A program made the translations under genes and the position numbers. A stretch of DNA of 64,000 nt from Nematostella vectensis (Eukaryota > Cnidaria > Anthozoa > Actiniaria > Edwardsiidae). The stretch is from positions 7,943,519-8,007,518 of the forward strand of contig NC_064036.1 of assembly GCF_932526225.1 (NCBI RefSeq). Reading direction: 5' to 3'. Positions 50,313 to 63,200 of the stretch are shown here, one piece after another; position 1 is the stretch's first letter; each line of letters starts with the position of its first letter. The notes beneath the pieces were generated by a model. The model worked only from the letters and a program-made list of their open reading frames with translations, searched no databases and had not been told where the DNA came from.

Positions 50313-51434
50313 TCAAACTGCGTGGAAGTCAGATATATTCAGCTGGTTTTGAGAGCACCTTGATTTAGAAGGATTCCTGGCACGGTTAGAAGACGATAAG
50401 TCCAAAGTCGACTTTGTAGTCACGACATTAAATGTCGCAGAAACCTCCTCCTCGACAAAGTTCTTTCTCAGTACCTTCATCACAGCGTTCCGGACTTCTT
50501 TCAAACGGTAGCAGTACAAAAAAGGATTAATACTCGAGCTAATGTAAATAACTGATGTAGTGATATTTAAAACTAGTTTATATTCCTTGGTTAGTCCAAT
50601 TAAAACTCTTACCCCTAGAGTTAGCATGTATGGCAAATAGCACAAGACGAGGAATAAATACACATATCCCATGGTTATGACAGATTTCCAGTACTTGGAG
50701 ATATTCAAGCCTCGGATCGTCTTGCTTCCCTGCACGCCTTGACTCTGATTTGATGGTATGGCTGGGATTGTGTCGTGTACCCGCGCCCTGTGTTTCCTTA
50801 CGACGCTGTGAATCTTCACATAAGTGTAACTGGTGACTATAAGGCAAATAAGAACTATGCCCATACCACCATAGATGGCGATATCAATTTTCCATGGGTA
50901 AAAGGAAACTAAAAAAGCTACAAGAGCCCAGCTGACGATAAGGACTTTGAGGATTCTCTCGGTTGTAACGACTGCGGGGTAGCGTAGATGCAAATGTAAA
51001 GCTAGGTATCTATCCAAACTTATTAGAGTCACAGTAATAAACGATACTCCAGAAAAGAGATTTGCGAACATGTTCGTCGCAACTCCAAGATTGCAAGAAA
51101 TGTTTGCTAGTTTGTGAAGCTCTGCAATTTTGTAAACGACGTAAAATGGCTGTACAAAGATTCCGACCGCTAGGTCTGTGATAGCGAGGTTACAGAGAAG
51201 CACCGTGGACGGTTTATGCAGGGCTGGAGTCTTGATAATGGCGTACAGAACGAGCGTATTCGTCGACACTGCGACTATAGCGAATATGGGTTGAATAACA
51301 CAGTTGACGATGTACAATGTGCGAAGATAGTCAATGAACCACATATTGCTTTTAACAAGGCATGTCGATTGCTGGAGAATAGTGTCGTTCGAGTGAGTCG
51401 GCAAATATACCGATGAATTCACCATGAATGTCAT
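50313..51434 (-). CDS. Orphan class A (rhodopsin-like) GPCR
   Basis: Seven-helix plasma-membrane receptor; 373 aa from the ATG at 51434, in one uninterrupted exon. N-glycosylation motifs NSS and NDT lie in the short N-terminus. TM1 has STNTLVLYAI, TM2 LAITDLAVG (the conserved LxxxD), TM3 ends LISLDRYLAL (DRY motif), TM6 lacks the usual CWxP and reads LCYLPY, and TM7 has SSSINPFLYCYR (NPxxY type). TM3 carries a Cys near its outer end (ISCNLG), but the loop after TM4 is very short and Cys-free, so the canonical extracellular disulphide is missing. The ligand is unknown; cnidarian peptide- or amine-like orphan receptors share this build. The frame extends upstream to 51587 only from a GTG directly after CTTAG, so the longer form would need a spliced upstream exon. 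Confidence 0.9.
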   Translation of the reverse strand: MTFMVNSSVYLPTHSNDTILQQSTCLVKSNMWFIDYLRTLYIVNCVIQPIFAIVAVSTNTLVLYAIIKTPALHKPSTVLLCNLAITDLAVGIFVQPFYVVYKIAELHKLANISCNLGVATNMFANLFSGVSFITVTLISLDRYLALHLHLRYPAVVTTERILKVLIVSWALVAFLVSFYPWKIDIAIYGGMGIVLICLIVTSYTYVKIHSVVRKHRARVHDTIPAIPSNQSQGVQGSKTIRGLNISKYWKSVITMGYVYLFLVLCYLPYMLTLGVRVLIGLTKEYKLVLNITTSVIYISSSINPFLYCYRLKEVRNAVMKVLRKNFVEEEVSATFNVVTTKSTLDLSSSNRARNPSKSRCSQNQLNISDFHAV

Positions 51435-51587
51435 GTTGAATCTTATCTTCTTGACTATTGATTCCTTACTCTCGAAATGAGCGATTTTGTAATGTCTGTC
51501 CTTTTGTATGAACTTGAGGGCGGGCTTAACAAGCTTCAAAGGGGTTGTCTGTTTTCCTGGTTGTCTTGGTGTTAAGATTGTTGACAC

Positions 51588-54100
51588 CTAAGAATCGCCT
51601 TCATAGGGACTTTCAAAGCTCGCTTGATATCTTGCATCGAGGTTGGGTAATCATTTTCTATAACAACAAAAGCACATTCAATATAATAATAAGTTGGAAA
51701 GAAAAAGACTGTCATGCGGTAGTGAGCCGTGCAGATGTTGTCGACATAGATCTAATTCAATATTCGAATTGACAATTCAACAAGCATTTAGAGAAAGACA
51801 AAAAGGCTTCTCGTCTTTTACTAATGTCACTTACGGAAGCCAAACCATATACTAAGATTTCCAATTAGATAATCTGGTGTAACTACGATATTTTTTTCAC
51901 ACACAAATCATGAACAAACGCACCTAGGTTTACAGGGCGCCTCCACACACGAGATCACCTTATATTCATATACTTTGCGAAACCAATGCGACAATGTCGA
52001 ATTTGTTAATAACCAACATACTTTAGCTTGTCAGTATAAATCTTACGATTCTTGTGTTATATCAACTGACAGATGTAGTTTTTTCTTATTCTATAGTCGA
52101 CATGATGGCTGGCTTAGATACTTGAAAAAGGCAGAACTAACCATTCGACTAGACGAGGGCAGATCACTGAACTGAGCGCATCCGAAATATTTCTTTTTAA
52201 ATGATGCGACGGCAATTGGCACGTCTTCAATTAAATAACCTTAATAACATCCTTAAAACCTGTAAAGTAAGAAAAACATAAAGTGCGCGTAAAAAACTAG
52301 TATTTTCATTCTCATAAAAAGCACAATTTTTCATCTTTAGTGACAGTGTCTGAATTGTTAAATTTTTTTACAATGTTTGTGTTTGAATTAAGATAAATGG
52401 GTAGATTCAATTAAAGTAAGGGAAGTTTGATAGAATATGAAATTGCTAGTATTTGTGTCGGACTAGCTCAAAGGCACAGCAGCCTAGAAATAACTAGCCG
52501 TTGGTTCTCGTTTCAATTTGCGTAGGTTTTTTTTTTACCAATTGCTATTCTCAAATTACATAACCAGGTTCTTGCCGCTAGCCAGAGCTGTTTGTTGAAA
52601 GGTTTAGGGGTTGTACGGAACCATAGATACAATATGCAAAAACTTCTTAAATTAATGTACTTGATTCACTGACTGCCTTTTTCCTCGGATCTAATTGAAA
52701 GCTTTTTAATCGGACACCCACTGTGAAACCCCCATTTTTCCTTTTTACTTACTTATTATTTTTTCTTAACTTTGCAGGTGCGTGCGGGGTGAGTCTCCTG
52801 CGTAGCCTTTCTAAGTGTGAGTCTGGATACGTCCCGGTAAAGTGAGGAGGAATACGAGACTGTCGACAAGGACGGCTGCAAAGTGACCTAACAGGGATAG
52901 GCCATATAAAGATAATTCATCTTTTTTTAAAATTGTCAGCTTGTCAAATTTTCCTTATATGAGCAATCGTACATGTCGTACTTGTAAAGTTGTCATATAT
53001 TTACATTTTTAGAAACAAAAACAAAAAAGAAAACGAAATGATGATAAATTCCGAAAATAGTCAAAACAGTTTATAAATTCGACTGTCATATTCATTCATT
53101 ATTTAGGACTCCTAGATGCTAGTTAGAGATTTTAACAAAAAGCACAAAGTTTACATAAATATCTTAATATGGGGAAACGCACCCACCCTCCCCACGCCCC
53201 CTTGACCAGTAAAAAGCCGTCTTTGCTTATTATAGAATGAGAAATGTTAGAGTTTCCACACTATAATCGAAGGTGCTCTGAATTATAATAACAGACAACA
53301 AGTCTATTTTGACCTTGAAAATAAAATTCTAGCAGAAGTGATATCACTTTGAAGTATATTAGTTGTTTAGGTGTGATGTACTTGTAGATAAACCAACATC
53401 TTCGACATACGATACAATGCAAGCTATATTTGCATATACAACTAGATTTGCAGATAAAAAACACAATATACAGAATTTGCAGATGGTACTTTGGAGGATG
53501 ATATTGGTGTAGGATGGTACATTTTGTATATTGTACAACTGCTTCTGTATTTGAGGTCATGGCTAATGGAAAGACACGAGAAAAAAGTTATCTTTTTCGA
53601 GTATAGTTGCTAATATTGCGTCAGAGTTCTAAGCATGTAGAATTTTAAACATATCTTTTTAATAATAATTTGATTCCAAACCCAGCCATTTTTATATATA
53701 AAGAAAACTTACAAAGATTTTGTACTTGATTTCCCGTTGTTTACGCGCCGATAATTTCAGAGAACTTTTGCAGTTTGCCAACCTCTCCAACATCTTGTGA
53801 GATGAGCTGGTTTTAGCGACTGGATTGCTCAGGTCACTACTTAGCAAAAATAGCAAATGGACATCTCCATGAAGATGTGAGGACCCCCAGGATGGAACTA
53901 AATGGCCGGAAAACACTTGTGTCTTGTTATTAAGTGAGTTTTATCGCTGTAAATATAAAAAGTACAATGTACGTGCAATTTGTGAATGTCTTCAGGTCGT
54001 TGTGCACAACAGTCCGAACGGAAGCGAAGCACTTGCATAGATCCGATTTACAATTTGTTTTGAGAATATTTGGCTTCTTAAAGTGATAAGAAACAACTCG
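51588..54100. other. GPCR upstream region, nothing firm
   Basis: AT-rich. On the minus strand an ORF ending near 53714 at ATCTTT|GTAAGT could be an upstream exon of the GPCR gene (the CDS has a possible acceptor at 51588), but nothing else supports it. No repeat of note. Confidence 0.35.
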
Positions 54101-54690
54101 ACATACATACATACATACATAAACTTTATTTAAGTGTCAAAAGTGTTTAGCTAAAAAAGCTAATTGTGGACACTATAAAAAATAAATAGTCAGATAATTA
54201 ATAAATAATATAATTTAGAATCTAATCTAGCTATTTTTAAAATATTAAAAATATTATAGAAAACTATACGTATTATACATATTAATATAATATATTATAT
54301 ACACAAACACTATATAGACGAACTATCACAGGCGTAGATACAAATAAAACAGACATGTGTATACAAATAGACACAAGAACAAACAAACAAACAAACAAGC
54401 AACATATAAATAAATAACAAAACAAATTAATATAAAAATATGATACAAGGGTGGTGCACACTCCTCATGTGCCCGACCGCCAGACAGCACACGGGACCAC
54501 CCCACGTGCCCACCCCACTAGGATGAGCATGCGATGCAGTCACATGCGCCATCCAGCAGGCCAAGCACATCAAGAGTGCGCACTCCCGTCCTAAAAGCCT
54601 GTAGGCTGGTCTTATTACGAAGTTCCTGACTTATTTTACCCCAAATATAGGGGCCTAGAAACCTTATGCTGAAACTTATTATTTAACTTT
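54101..54690 (-). mobile_element. 3' end of a non-LTR retrotransposon (LINE)
   Basis: Read on the minus strand, the stretch holds a short coding remnant (FLGPYIWGKISQELRNKTSL, then QAFRTG) like the C-terminal end of LINE ORF2. A stop, an AT-rich 3' UTR, AATAAAG, and a terminal (TATG)n tail follow at 54101-54120. The tail and reading-frame end are typical of CR1/L2-like elements. It is 5'-truncated and inactive. Confidence 0.72.
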
Positions 54691-55685
54691 GCAGTTTGAC
54701 AGAGTTGAACGTGGCAAAGATAAACGAGCTACTAAATATTTATTTTATCAGCTAATTGCTAATACTCCTGTTTTCTTGCATGTCTGTGCCCTGTGGCACG
54801 ATATTTTGTTGTTTTGTTTTACCTCATTAACAAGTTTTGTGTTAACCCATTTATCTTTTCTCTTACACATATGACTGAATAACGAAACTCAGTAACAGTC
54901 AGGACTGTATTTTTTATAACTTACTTACCCACTTACGTATATGATGAAGGCATCGTCGCGCATTTTTTCACAAGCGGAAAATGATAAACTTTTCTTGCGG
55001 CAGGCGAAAAGGGCCAAAAAAGCTTAGTAACCCGCAAACGAGTGTAGTGAACGATTACAAATATGAAAAATACTGAAAATTATAGAGCTTTTAATCTAAG
55101 GGCAGACCAAGAAGAAGTACTTCTACAATGTGGTGAGAATATATCGCGATACGTGCTTATTAAAGCGCTCCACGATGCTTTTTGCATCCAATTGCAATCT
55201 CGATTAAAACAAAACTTATACCAAAACAAAATAATGTATAACACGTAAGACAAACAAAAAGTTAAAAATAAAACCTAATTAGAAAGAATTAATTATGTGC
55301 CTCCCTTAGGGTCCTATGTTTTCCATCTTTCAATCCTTCTCTCGAAAGCTTCCGCGCTGCAAATTCCCGATAATTTGTCTATGTCTATGAATAAAGATGG
55401 CCTTCTCACAGGCGTTTTTCCATTAAGAACAATGGGACAGATGAAATAATAAAACGAGAACCCCTTTTAACCAAGAACACATAGAAAACTTTTTTGCGAA
55501 TTGGACAAATATTGACGAAGTTGTAAGTACGAAAAATATGCAAAGGAACTAGCCATCTTCATTTGAAAGAAACTGGTTGAATCTTGTTTAAAGAATCTTG
55601 CTCCGTTACAAGTTTGTCAAGGTTTACTCGATAATTCCGTAATTAAGGGTAGAACGAAAGCAAGACTTAAGGCTGTTTTTTTGTA
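54691..55685. other. Spacer, nothing recognised
   Basis: AT-rich sequence with no supported gene between the LINE remnant and the CGATCG-rich array. Confidence 0.45.
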
Positions 55686-55689
55686 TGAT

Positions 55690-56265
55690 CCACCTCCCCA
55701 GGGTGCGATCGCATATGATCGCAGCTCTTTTGACTGACGACCGCACACGATCGCAGGGTGAGATCCTATGAGATCGTACGGATCGCATATGATCGCAGCT
55801 CTTTTGACCGTACGACCGTACACGATCGCAGGGTGAGATTCTATAAGATCGTACGCAATCGCATATGATCGCAGCTTTTTTGACACGGTGCACACGGTCG
55901 CAGGGTGAGATCCTGAGAGATCGTACGCTATTGAATACGATCGCAGCTCTTTTGACCATACGACCGCACACGATCGCAGGGTGAGATTCTATGAGATCGT
56001 ACGCGATCGCATGTGATCGCAGCTCTTTTGACCGTACGACCGCACACGATAACAGGCTGAGATTCTATAAGATCGTACGCGATCGCATATGATCGCAGCT
56101 CTTGTGACCGTACGACCGCACACGATCGCAGGGTAAAATCCTATGAGACCGCACACGATCGCAAGGGTAAGATCCTATGAGACCGCACACGATCGCAAGG
56201 GTGAGACCATATGAGACCGCACACGATCGCAGGGTGAGATTCCATCGGAGTGCGACCATATGGAA
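55690..56265. repeat. 75-bp tandem array rich in CGATCG
   Basis: Units of about 75 bp with cgcatatgatcgcagctctt, then ttgaccgtacgaccgcacac, then gatcgcagggtgagat; the last three units are about 38 bp. The array ends in gcgaccatatggaaaccagc, close to the end of the MITE-like element at 58494-58737, which suggests an origin inside a DNA transposon. Dense in palindromic CGATCG. Confidence 0.88.
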
Positions 56266-56392
56266 ACCAGCCTAAAAAAAAAAAAGATCAAGGCGGACTC
56301 CAAACACAGACTAGTTGCACACTTGATGATGTAGTCTCGTCACCTCTCTTTAAACACGTTACGTTGATGTCTGACACTTTTGATACGCTTGT

Positions 56393-57112
56393 TAAACTCT
56401 GGATCTTGCGTTACGCTTGTTAAGTTCTGGATCTTGCGTTACGCTTGTTAAGTCCTGGCTCTTGCGTTACGCTTGTTAAGTTCTGACTCTTGCATTACGC
56501 TTGTTAAGTTCTGGCTCTTGCATTACGCTTGTTAAACTGTGGCTTTTGCGCTACGCTTGTTTAGTTCTGAATCTGGCGCTACGCTTGTTAAGCTATGGAT
56601 CTTGCGTTACGCTTGTCAAGTTCTGACTCTTGCATTAGGCTTGTTAAGTTCTGGCTGTTGGGTTACACTTGTTAAGTTCTGGCTCTTGCATTACGTTAGT
56701 TAAACTGTGGCGCTTGCGCTACGCTTGTTGAGTTCTCGCTCTTGCGCTACGCTTGTTAAGTTCTCGCTCTTGCGCTACGCTTGTTAAGTTCTCGCTCTTG
56801 CGCTACGCTTGTTAAACTGTGGCTCTTGCGCTATTGTTAAGTTCTGGCTCTTTCGCTACGCTTGTTAAGTTCTGGCGCTTGCGCTACGCTTGTTAAACTG
56901 TGGCGCTTGCGTTACGCTTGTTAAACTGTGGCGCTTGCGTTACGCTTGTTAAACTCTGGCGCTTGCGTTACGCTTGTTAAACTGTGGCGCTTGCGTTACG
57001 CTTGTTAAACTCTGGCGCTTGCGTTACGCTTGTTAAACTGTGGTGCTTGCGTTACGCTTGTTAAACTGTGGCGTTTGCGTTACGCTTGTTAAACTGTGAC
57101 GCTTGTTAAGAA
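56393..57112. repeat. 28-bp minisatellite
   Basis: About 25 units of 28 bp with core ttgcgttacgcttgttaaac, then tgtggcgc. The 5' half has ttaagttctggctc variants and the 3' half is more uniform, as expected from expansion at one end. Not coding. Confidence 0.92.
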
Positions 57113-58493
57113 CACCTCTTGCAGTTCACACCTTCTTGCATTATTTTGATTCTATTCTTGTTTGTCTTGGTATTCCCTCCTCATTCCTCGCACAAATCAT
57201 TTTTGCATCCAATAAAAATAAACATGGATAAGCAGGAACAGAAACATTGTAAAGAAAAGAGCATTTTCTGGGAAAATAAGGAATTTTTCCATCTATCTTA
57301 TGCCGTAAGAAACCTGGATGATGTCGAATTTTAAGTCCTAGAAAATTCGCAAATGCCGCCCGCACACGACCACATTTTAGGAATCTTCCCCACTCCAAAG
57401 TAGTATTAGTAGCAGTAGAACTCAATGCAAAAAATGTGGATTTGTACTAGTTTTACTGAATTTTATTTTTAAAGTTTTTATGATTTTATACGGTCATATC
57501 GGTTCTAGTGAGTTATTTACACAAAATAGCGCACACGTAGAATAACATTAACCCTTAAAAATTACACAAAGAAATGATGCGGCAAAACCCAAACGCAACT
57601 TTAATAATTGCTTTTTTATTTATTGGCGCTAAATGAAAGGAAACCCGCACAAACGGCCACTTTTTTCTAACTGCAAATTGATTTGAATTAAGTGCCATGC
57701 TGAGGACTTAACAAATGTGTGTCCGGTGAATTAAAAAGTTCATATTTTGCAATGAGTCTACGGGCCAATCATAAGCCTTGCTTTTGTTAAAACTCCCACG
57801 GCGATTGTTCGTACGGCACCTACTTGTCACTTAATACGATCTCATTAAGCCCTGGAATGCCGTTCCATCATTTTATTGGCGAAGACGGATTAAGAAATGT
57901 TCTCATATCATCTATAGACTATGCAATTAAAAGAGTGCCTTAGGTTATGATTAATTAAAAAGACAAACCAGCATCGATCGCAATGATCCATCTTGGGTTT
58001 TTGCATCGTCAGTGTTAGATAGACAAAATTATATGAAAAACCCGACTGTTTTATTTGCCACGAGAACAAGTTATAAATTTGTTATCTTTGCCCATAAAAA
58101 TATTTAAACTTGATGTGTGTGTTTATGAAATAGACTTAACAAGTGATCTCTTCTGTAGAACTCCCAGCCAATCAATGTTATTTTTCTTTCTATAAAATTC
58201 TATATACAATTGCGTCGTTTATCTAATTTTGACAAAGAAAACACAACGAAGAAGTTGTTTGTATCTGTGCACACTATCTGTATCGATGATGATATGTCCG
58301 GGAGATGCAAATATTACAGATGATGCAAGCATCACAACGATCAATACCTAATTACCCACCAACCGCAAGACCCCCCCCCCCCCCCCCCCCCCATTTGTGG
58401 TTGTTTGATATTCGGCAGTCTACGTTCGTCGGATCAAGTTTTACCAAATTGTCTGCTTGAAAACTTGTTCGCGGTTAGCGAAGTCCGTGACTA
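57113..58493. other. Spacer with poly-C tract
   Basis: No gene recognised. A run of about 25 C occurs at 58370-58392. The ORF starting near 57119 has no domain or splice support. Confidence 0.5.
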
Positions 58494-58737
58494 AACCCTA
58501 AATAATATGGTCGCACTTTATATTACTAAGAGCTCTTATGAAATCTGTCACATCATTTTCTTGTTTATATGCCTATTTACCAGTCTATACCTATACCTGC
58601 CACATACCTCACTCGCCGCTTCGTCTTCGTCATTCCTGCTACCTATATCTGCGCGTTTTATTTTCGCTTACGAGTGCATTTCCTCAATAATTGTACAAGA
58701 TCGCCCTTCAAGTGCGATCATATGGAACCCAGCCTAA
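58494..58737. mobile_element. MITE-like element
   Basis: The left end taaaccctaaataatatggt, then cgcac, is an imperfect inverse of the right end gtgcgatcatatggaaccca, then gccta. It is about 244 bp without coding capacity. The right end resembles the end of the 75-bp array at 56265. Confidence 0.45.
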
Positions 58738-60288
58738 GTCCAGGTTCGTATCCAGTTGCTATAAATTGAAAGCGGTGGAAGTCGTGCAAAGAATTATGAG
58801 AGGATTACAAAAGAATCAATAAACTCTAGCTCTAGCTCAAAGAAAAAATTGCGCACCACAGAAGAAAAACCCTTGTCAGACAAACCATTATTGTTTTCAT
58901 TCAATGTTGGAACAGAAACATCATCTAAACAGAACATCTAAACGGAACATCTAAAAAACAAAGTTTTTTTTACAATATTTACTAACCCCGATCGCAAATA
59001 TCGCAAAAGCTTTCCCAAACCAGCCTAAGGAAACAGATGCTTTCCCGCATTGTTGCCAGGTGATTTAAGGGTTGTTTCTTTGCAATAGGTGACGATAAAA
59101 GCGGAAAAAACCGTCTTTGCGGTAAAAGACTGTACAACATTAGGAACTCGGGAATCCTTCTACACAAGTGTCGAAATTTAAGCCGATCTTTTATCTCCAG
59201 TGTAGTAATTTATAAACAACTCTAAATAAGATACTGAGCACGAATGCTGAGCTTTACAATGTCCCCCCCTCCTCTTCGCCGCCCCTACGGCACATTTATG
59301 GAATCACGTAGAACACCACGACGACGATAACAAAGGAATACACAGCATATATGATATTATTTCTGATTGGCAAAATAAGGTCAAACTATCAATAAGACAC
59401 AAATACAAAGGCCTGCAATTGTTGACTGGATATTCAATAGTAGTCAGACCAGAGACAAGGATTGTTTGATCAAATGTTTATTAAAAATAATACTGTTTTA
59501 AAAACTTGAAAGCCCAGAAGCAGGCTTTTCATTGGACAATTTTCACAGCATGTCTTTCGTCAAAAATACACACGAGCTAGGAGGCACCGTAAGTAGCGGG
59601 CTTCCTGTGGAAACAGAAAAGGGATTGAGATATTGGATACCAGTCTCCCACAATTTACTTGTATCACTAACAGAGGAAACCCAATCTGTATACAGGTAAA
59701 GTCTAAAAGTTGCTTGTGATATCACACATATCATAGGTTGTAGCTATACCTTCCAAGAAAAAAAGAGTGACTTATTTCTGAGGTTTTGTCTGCAACCTTT
59801 GCTTTCCCGAACACAAGGCTAAATTCACGAGAATTTCTGCGAATTTTCGTAGTTAATTGACCTAGATAACTATTCCTAACCTGAAAATGCTATCTTGGGC
59901 ATTTTGTTTTAGAACTTTGTAGCGATAAACAACTAAACCACCTCAACGCTGTCTAATCGTAAATTAGAAAATATATCAATAACTTTAACTCTAAAAAAAA
60001 CTCTTAAGAAGCTAGAATTTATAATACAAGTTGAATACAGCAGAGAAGTTGCTCTTTCATGGTGTGGTCGCTCTACGCAGGATTCAGTTTAATAGCGAAA
60101 CACACGATTCACACCAACTTTATAATTCAATACATCTACTGCTACTTCTAGTCATCTTGAAATTCCGTCCTTTCCTCCCCACCCCCTCAGTGCCTCACTT
60201 CGAATTGATTGAACTCATCATTAGGAACTGATTGACAGCTTCTAGCCAATCAGAGCCATCACGTAACGACTGCCAAATCACTAGCCAA
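58738..60288. other. 3' flank of delta-catenin, nothing recognised
   Basis: No supported gene. Probably includes the 3' UTR of the delta-catenin gene; an AATAAA on the minus strand lies at 59478-59483. Confidence 0.4.
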
Positions 60289-63200
60289 TCAAACCCAGGA
60301 ATCACTAGCGTCTCCAGATCCCGCGAGTTGCTTCTTTTTGGTCTTTTTACTTCTATCGACCTGGGCATACTGCGGCTCGGGTTTTGATCGGGTGTCCTCG
60401 TAAGCCGGCGGACCGTTCCGAGTGTCGGCCGAGGGAGTGTTCGGATGGTCGATGTCGGCGTAATGTCCCATATCGCGCATTTCTATTTCTTCGTGTCGTG
60501 CCGGCTCGGCGGTACGCCTTTGGTTCCGATCATCGTCGGCTTCGTACCCGTCCTCAGCCATGTATTCTGTGGTCGGTTTTGGAGGTTCTATATAATGAGG
60601 GTCTGGAATGGTGGACTCGTCTGAGCGAACAGTGTCCGGTTTATGTAGGTTATGTTTCTTTCTTTGTGAGTTTCGTGGAAGTGAGACTTCGTCGAAAGGT
60701 CTAGGCGTCAAGGGTGTTGGCCCGTATTCGTCGGTAACTTCTTTAGTTAGCTCCCACTCTTCTTTCTTGAGGGAGTTGCGCAGAGCTGTTAGCGCCCATA
60801 GGGTCATCAAGACCTGGGGGAAAAGATCAGCGGTGTCAGCACACAACGCATGCGTACTGATAACTTAAGTAGCAATACCGTCAAATCAAAATCAATAAGG
60901 AAAGCAACGTTGTAAAGATTTTACACGGTAACTGCCCAATAAATAACTGAGTAGAATCAATCTCATTACCGCCCTCTCCAAAGCCAAAATCTTTCAAATA
61001 ATTCCCCTCCCCAATCCCAACTTTTCCCACCCTTCTTCTTCTAGTAGCAAATAAATACCTCACGATTATAAAGGGTATTAGGGGAAGGGGGTTTATACAG
61101 CTACGGACATCTAAAATGCCTATAGAAAGCTCAGATCGGCCTACCGACCGACAAGTTTCAGAAGTCTATCAGCCTCGTTGTGACGCTAGCAGTGACAATG
61201 CCGTGAGTGAGATTATCGTTGGCTTACCTGGTTTGCCGTCTTGAGAATCTTGTATGAATAGCGCTCTTTGTTTTTGGAAATGGCAACGATCTTTTTGAAG
61301 CCGCCATGTTCCCTACATTGCCTGTCAAAAAGCAACAAAACACTCTTTCATAAAGGACATACTTTAGCTATCTTTTTTAAGTACTTAACTTTGTATGCGT
61401 AAATACGACCTTATTTGAAGATAACAAAATGGGAGTGTTATTTCACTTACTTTCCGTTGTCTAAGCTCTTGTTGACTACTTGGTGTATGGCACAGAGTAT
61501 CGGACCAATCACCGTCTCGCTCACACGCTCAGAGTCGCTCTCCTTCTCAGGGTCGGGTAGCCTGCGTACAAGGTCACGCATGGCGTATTTACCTGCCAAG
61601 AGTAAAGGAAATACTTGCTTCTCTTCTAAAACGCCTTGGGCGTTTGTCAATGACACGTTATTCTTTAAAAAAATGTCTATCAATTACACCTTTGCTATTG
61701 TTTATAATTGAAAAAAAAATCTACGAACGAAGTCGATACTTTATTAAAGATATTTGATTAAAAGTTTCTCAGTAAAGCGCTTGAATCAGCCGATGGAAAT
61801 GGATTCCTTGAGTCACTTGCTAATGTGCGGGAACATAAAATGGCGGTGTGATTGGCCTTCTTTCTGTAACCCCAAGACATTTGACTTACCAACGAGGTGT
61901 TACAGTCAATGGCTAAGTTCTTAAGACCCGTGACTTACCAATAAGGTCCTTGTTCCTTGGGTCAATGGCTAAATTTCTGAGACACGTGGCGACAGCGCGA
62001 ACAACGGGGTCGTTATCGATTCGTAGAAGTTCCACTAGTATTGGCAAGCCCTTGTCTTTCCGCACTGCAGAACGAATGACCACTGCCCACTAGAATAGAA
62101 AAAGCCAAGCGGTTAGAAAAAGATGCAGAAAAGGTATCTCTAGACAGCCCCCCAAGCCATCTGTATGTCAGACGTGTAGCGGATATTTAACGGAAATACC
62201 ACAAAAGCTCTTAAAAGCATTCTCTCATATAAGCGCTCCTCTCTCCAAAACAATATCTTATTAGTAAACAATTTCCCACTTTTACTGTAACCAAATACTT
62301 CATGTTATAAACGGCGATTTATCAGACTTTCAAATAAGCTCGAAGTGTCTTGAAGGACCCTCATGTCATATGTGTATGTTCTGGCACGATGCGTACAACT
62401 GGCGGAAACGGGTAATTCACGGAAATTGTACTAGTCCTTTACAAAAGACTCCTCTCCAAGTCATATATCCGATACATCCTAGTGTGTTTTTATACAATCT
62501 CCATTCAAACTCACCCTCCAATCGCAAGCCATCAAGTTATGCAACGCTCCAGCCACACCCTCGAGCGTCTCCGGATTGGACGCCTCAGCCATGATTGACA
62601 GGTAAGGTTTGACAATCTCAGGCTGCCATAGCAATGCCACGCCCTCGACAGGGTCCCTCTTGACGGTGGGTTCCTTCTTGTCCTTGGGGGCCTTCCCCTT
62701 CCTCATGCCGCCACACCCTGCGAAGCAGCTTGGAGGGTGCTCGGAGGCAACCTTGTCCTTCTTCTTCTCCTCGTTGGGGAGAGGTGCATCCGGGTGAAGC
62801 TCGCGGTCGATTTCGTCCTCCAGTCGGTAGGAAAGGTTTCGCAGGACGCACACCGAGTTCTCCACAGACTGGTGCAGAAACAGAGACAAGAGTGTCGACA
62901 TGCAATCTTTATCTTACTTACAGACCGAGTTACCGAGGTTGTGCCTTAAAACCGTAAGGCTTGCTCAGAATTTTTTTTTTGTTTAGACGGAACGTACGTA
63001 CAGCGTAATGTAAACCACCCAGATTCTGATGTTATGCCTATGTTAGGTCACGTAATGTCGATATTATGCCTATGTTATGACACGTAATGTCGTTGTTATA
63101 CCTTTTGTGATACATAATGTCGATGTTATGCCTTTTATGATACGTAATGTCGATGTTATGCCTCTTTTGATAGGTAATGTCTATGTTATGTTTCTTATGA

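Noticed and set aside
50313..51587. Longer GPCR ORF starting at 51587
   Set aside because: The first codon is GTG right after CTTAG, which looks like a splice acceptor rather than a start. The first ATG (51434) leads into an N-terminus with glycosylation sites of normal length.
55617..56259. Arg/Ser-rich ORFs on the minus strand
   Set aside because: They translate the 75-bp tandem array.
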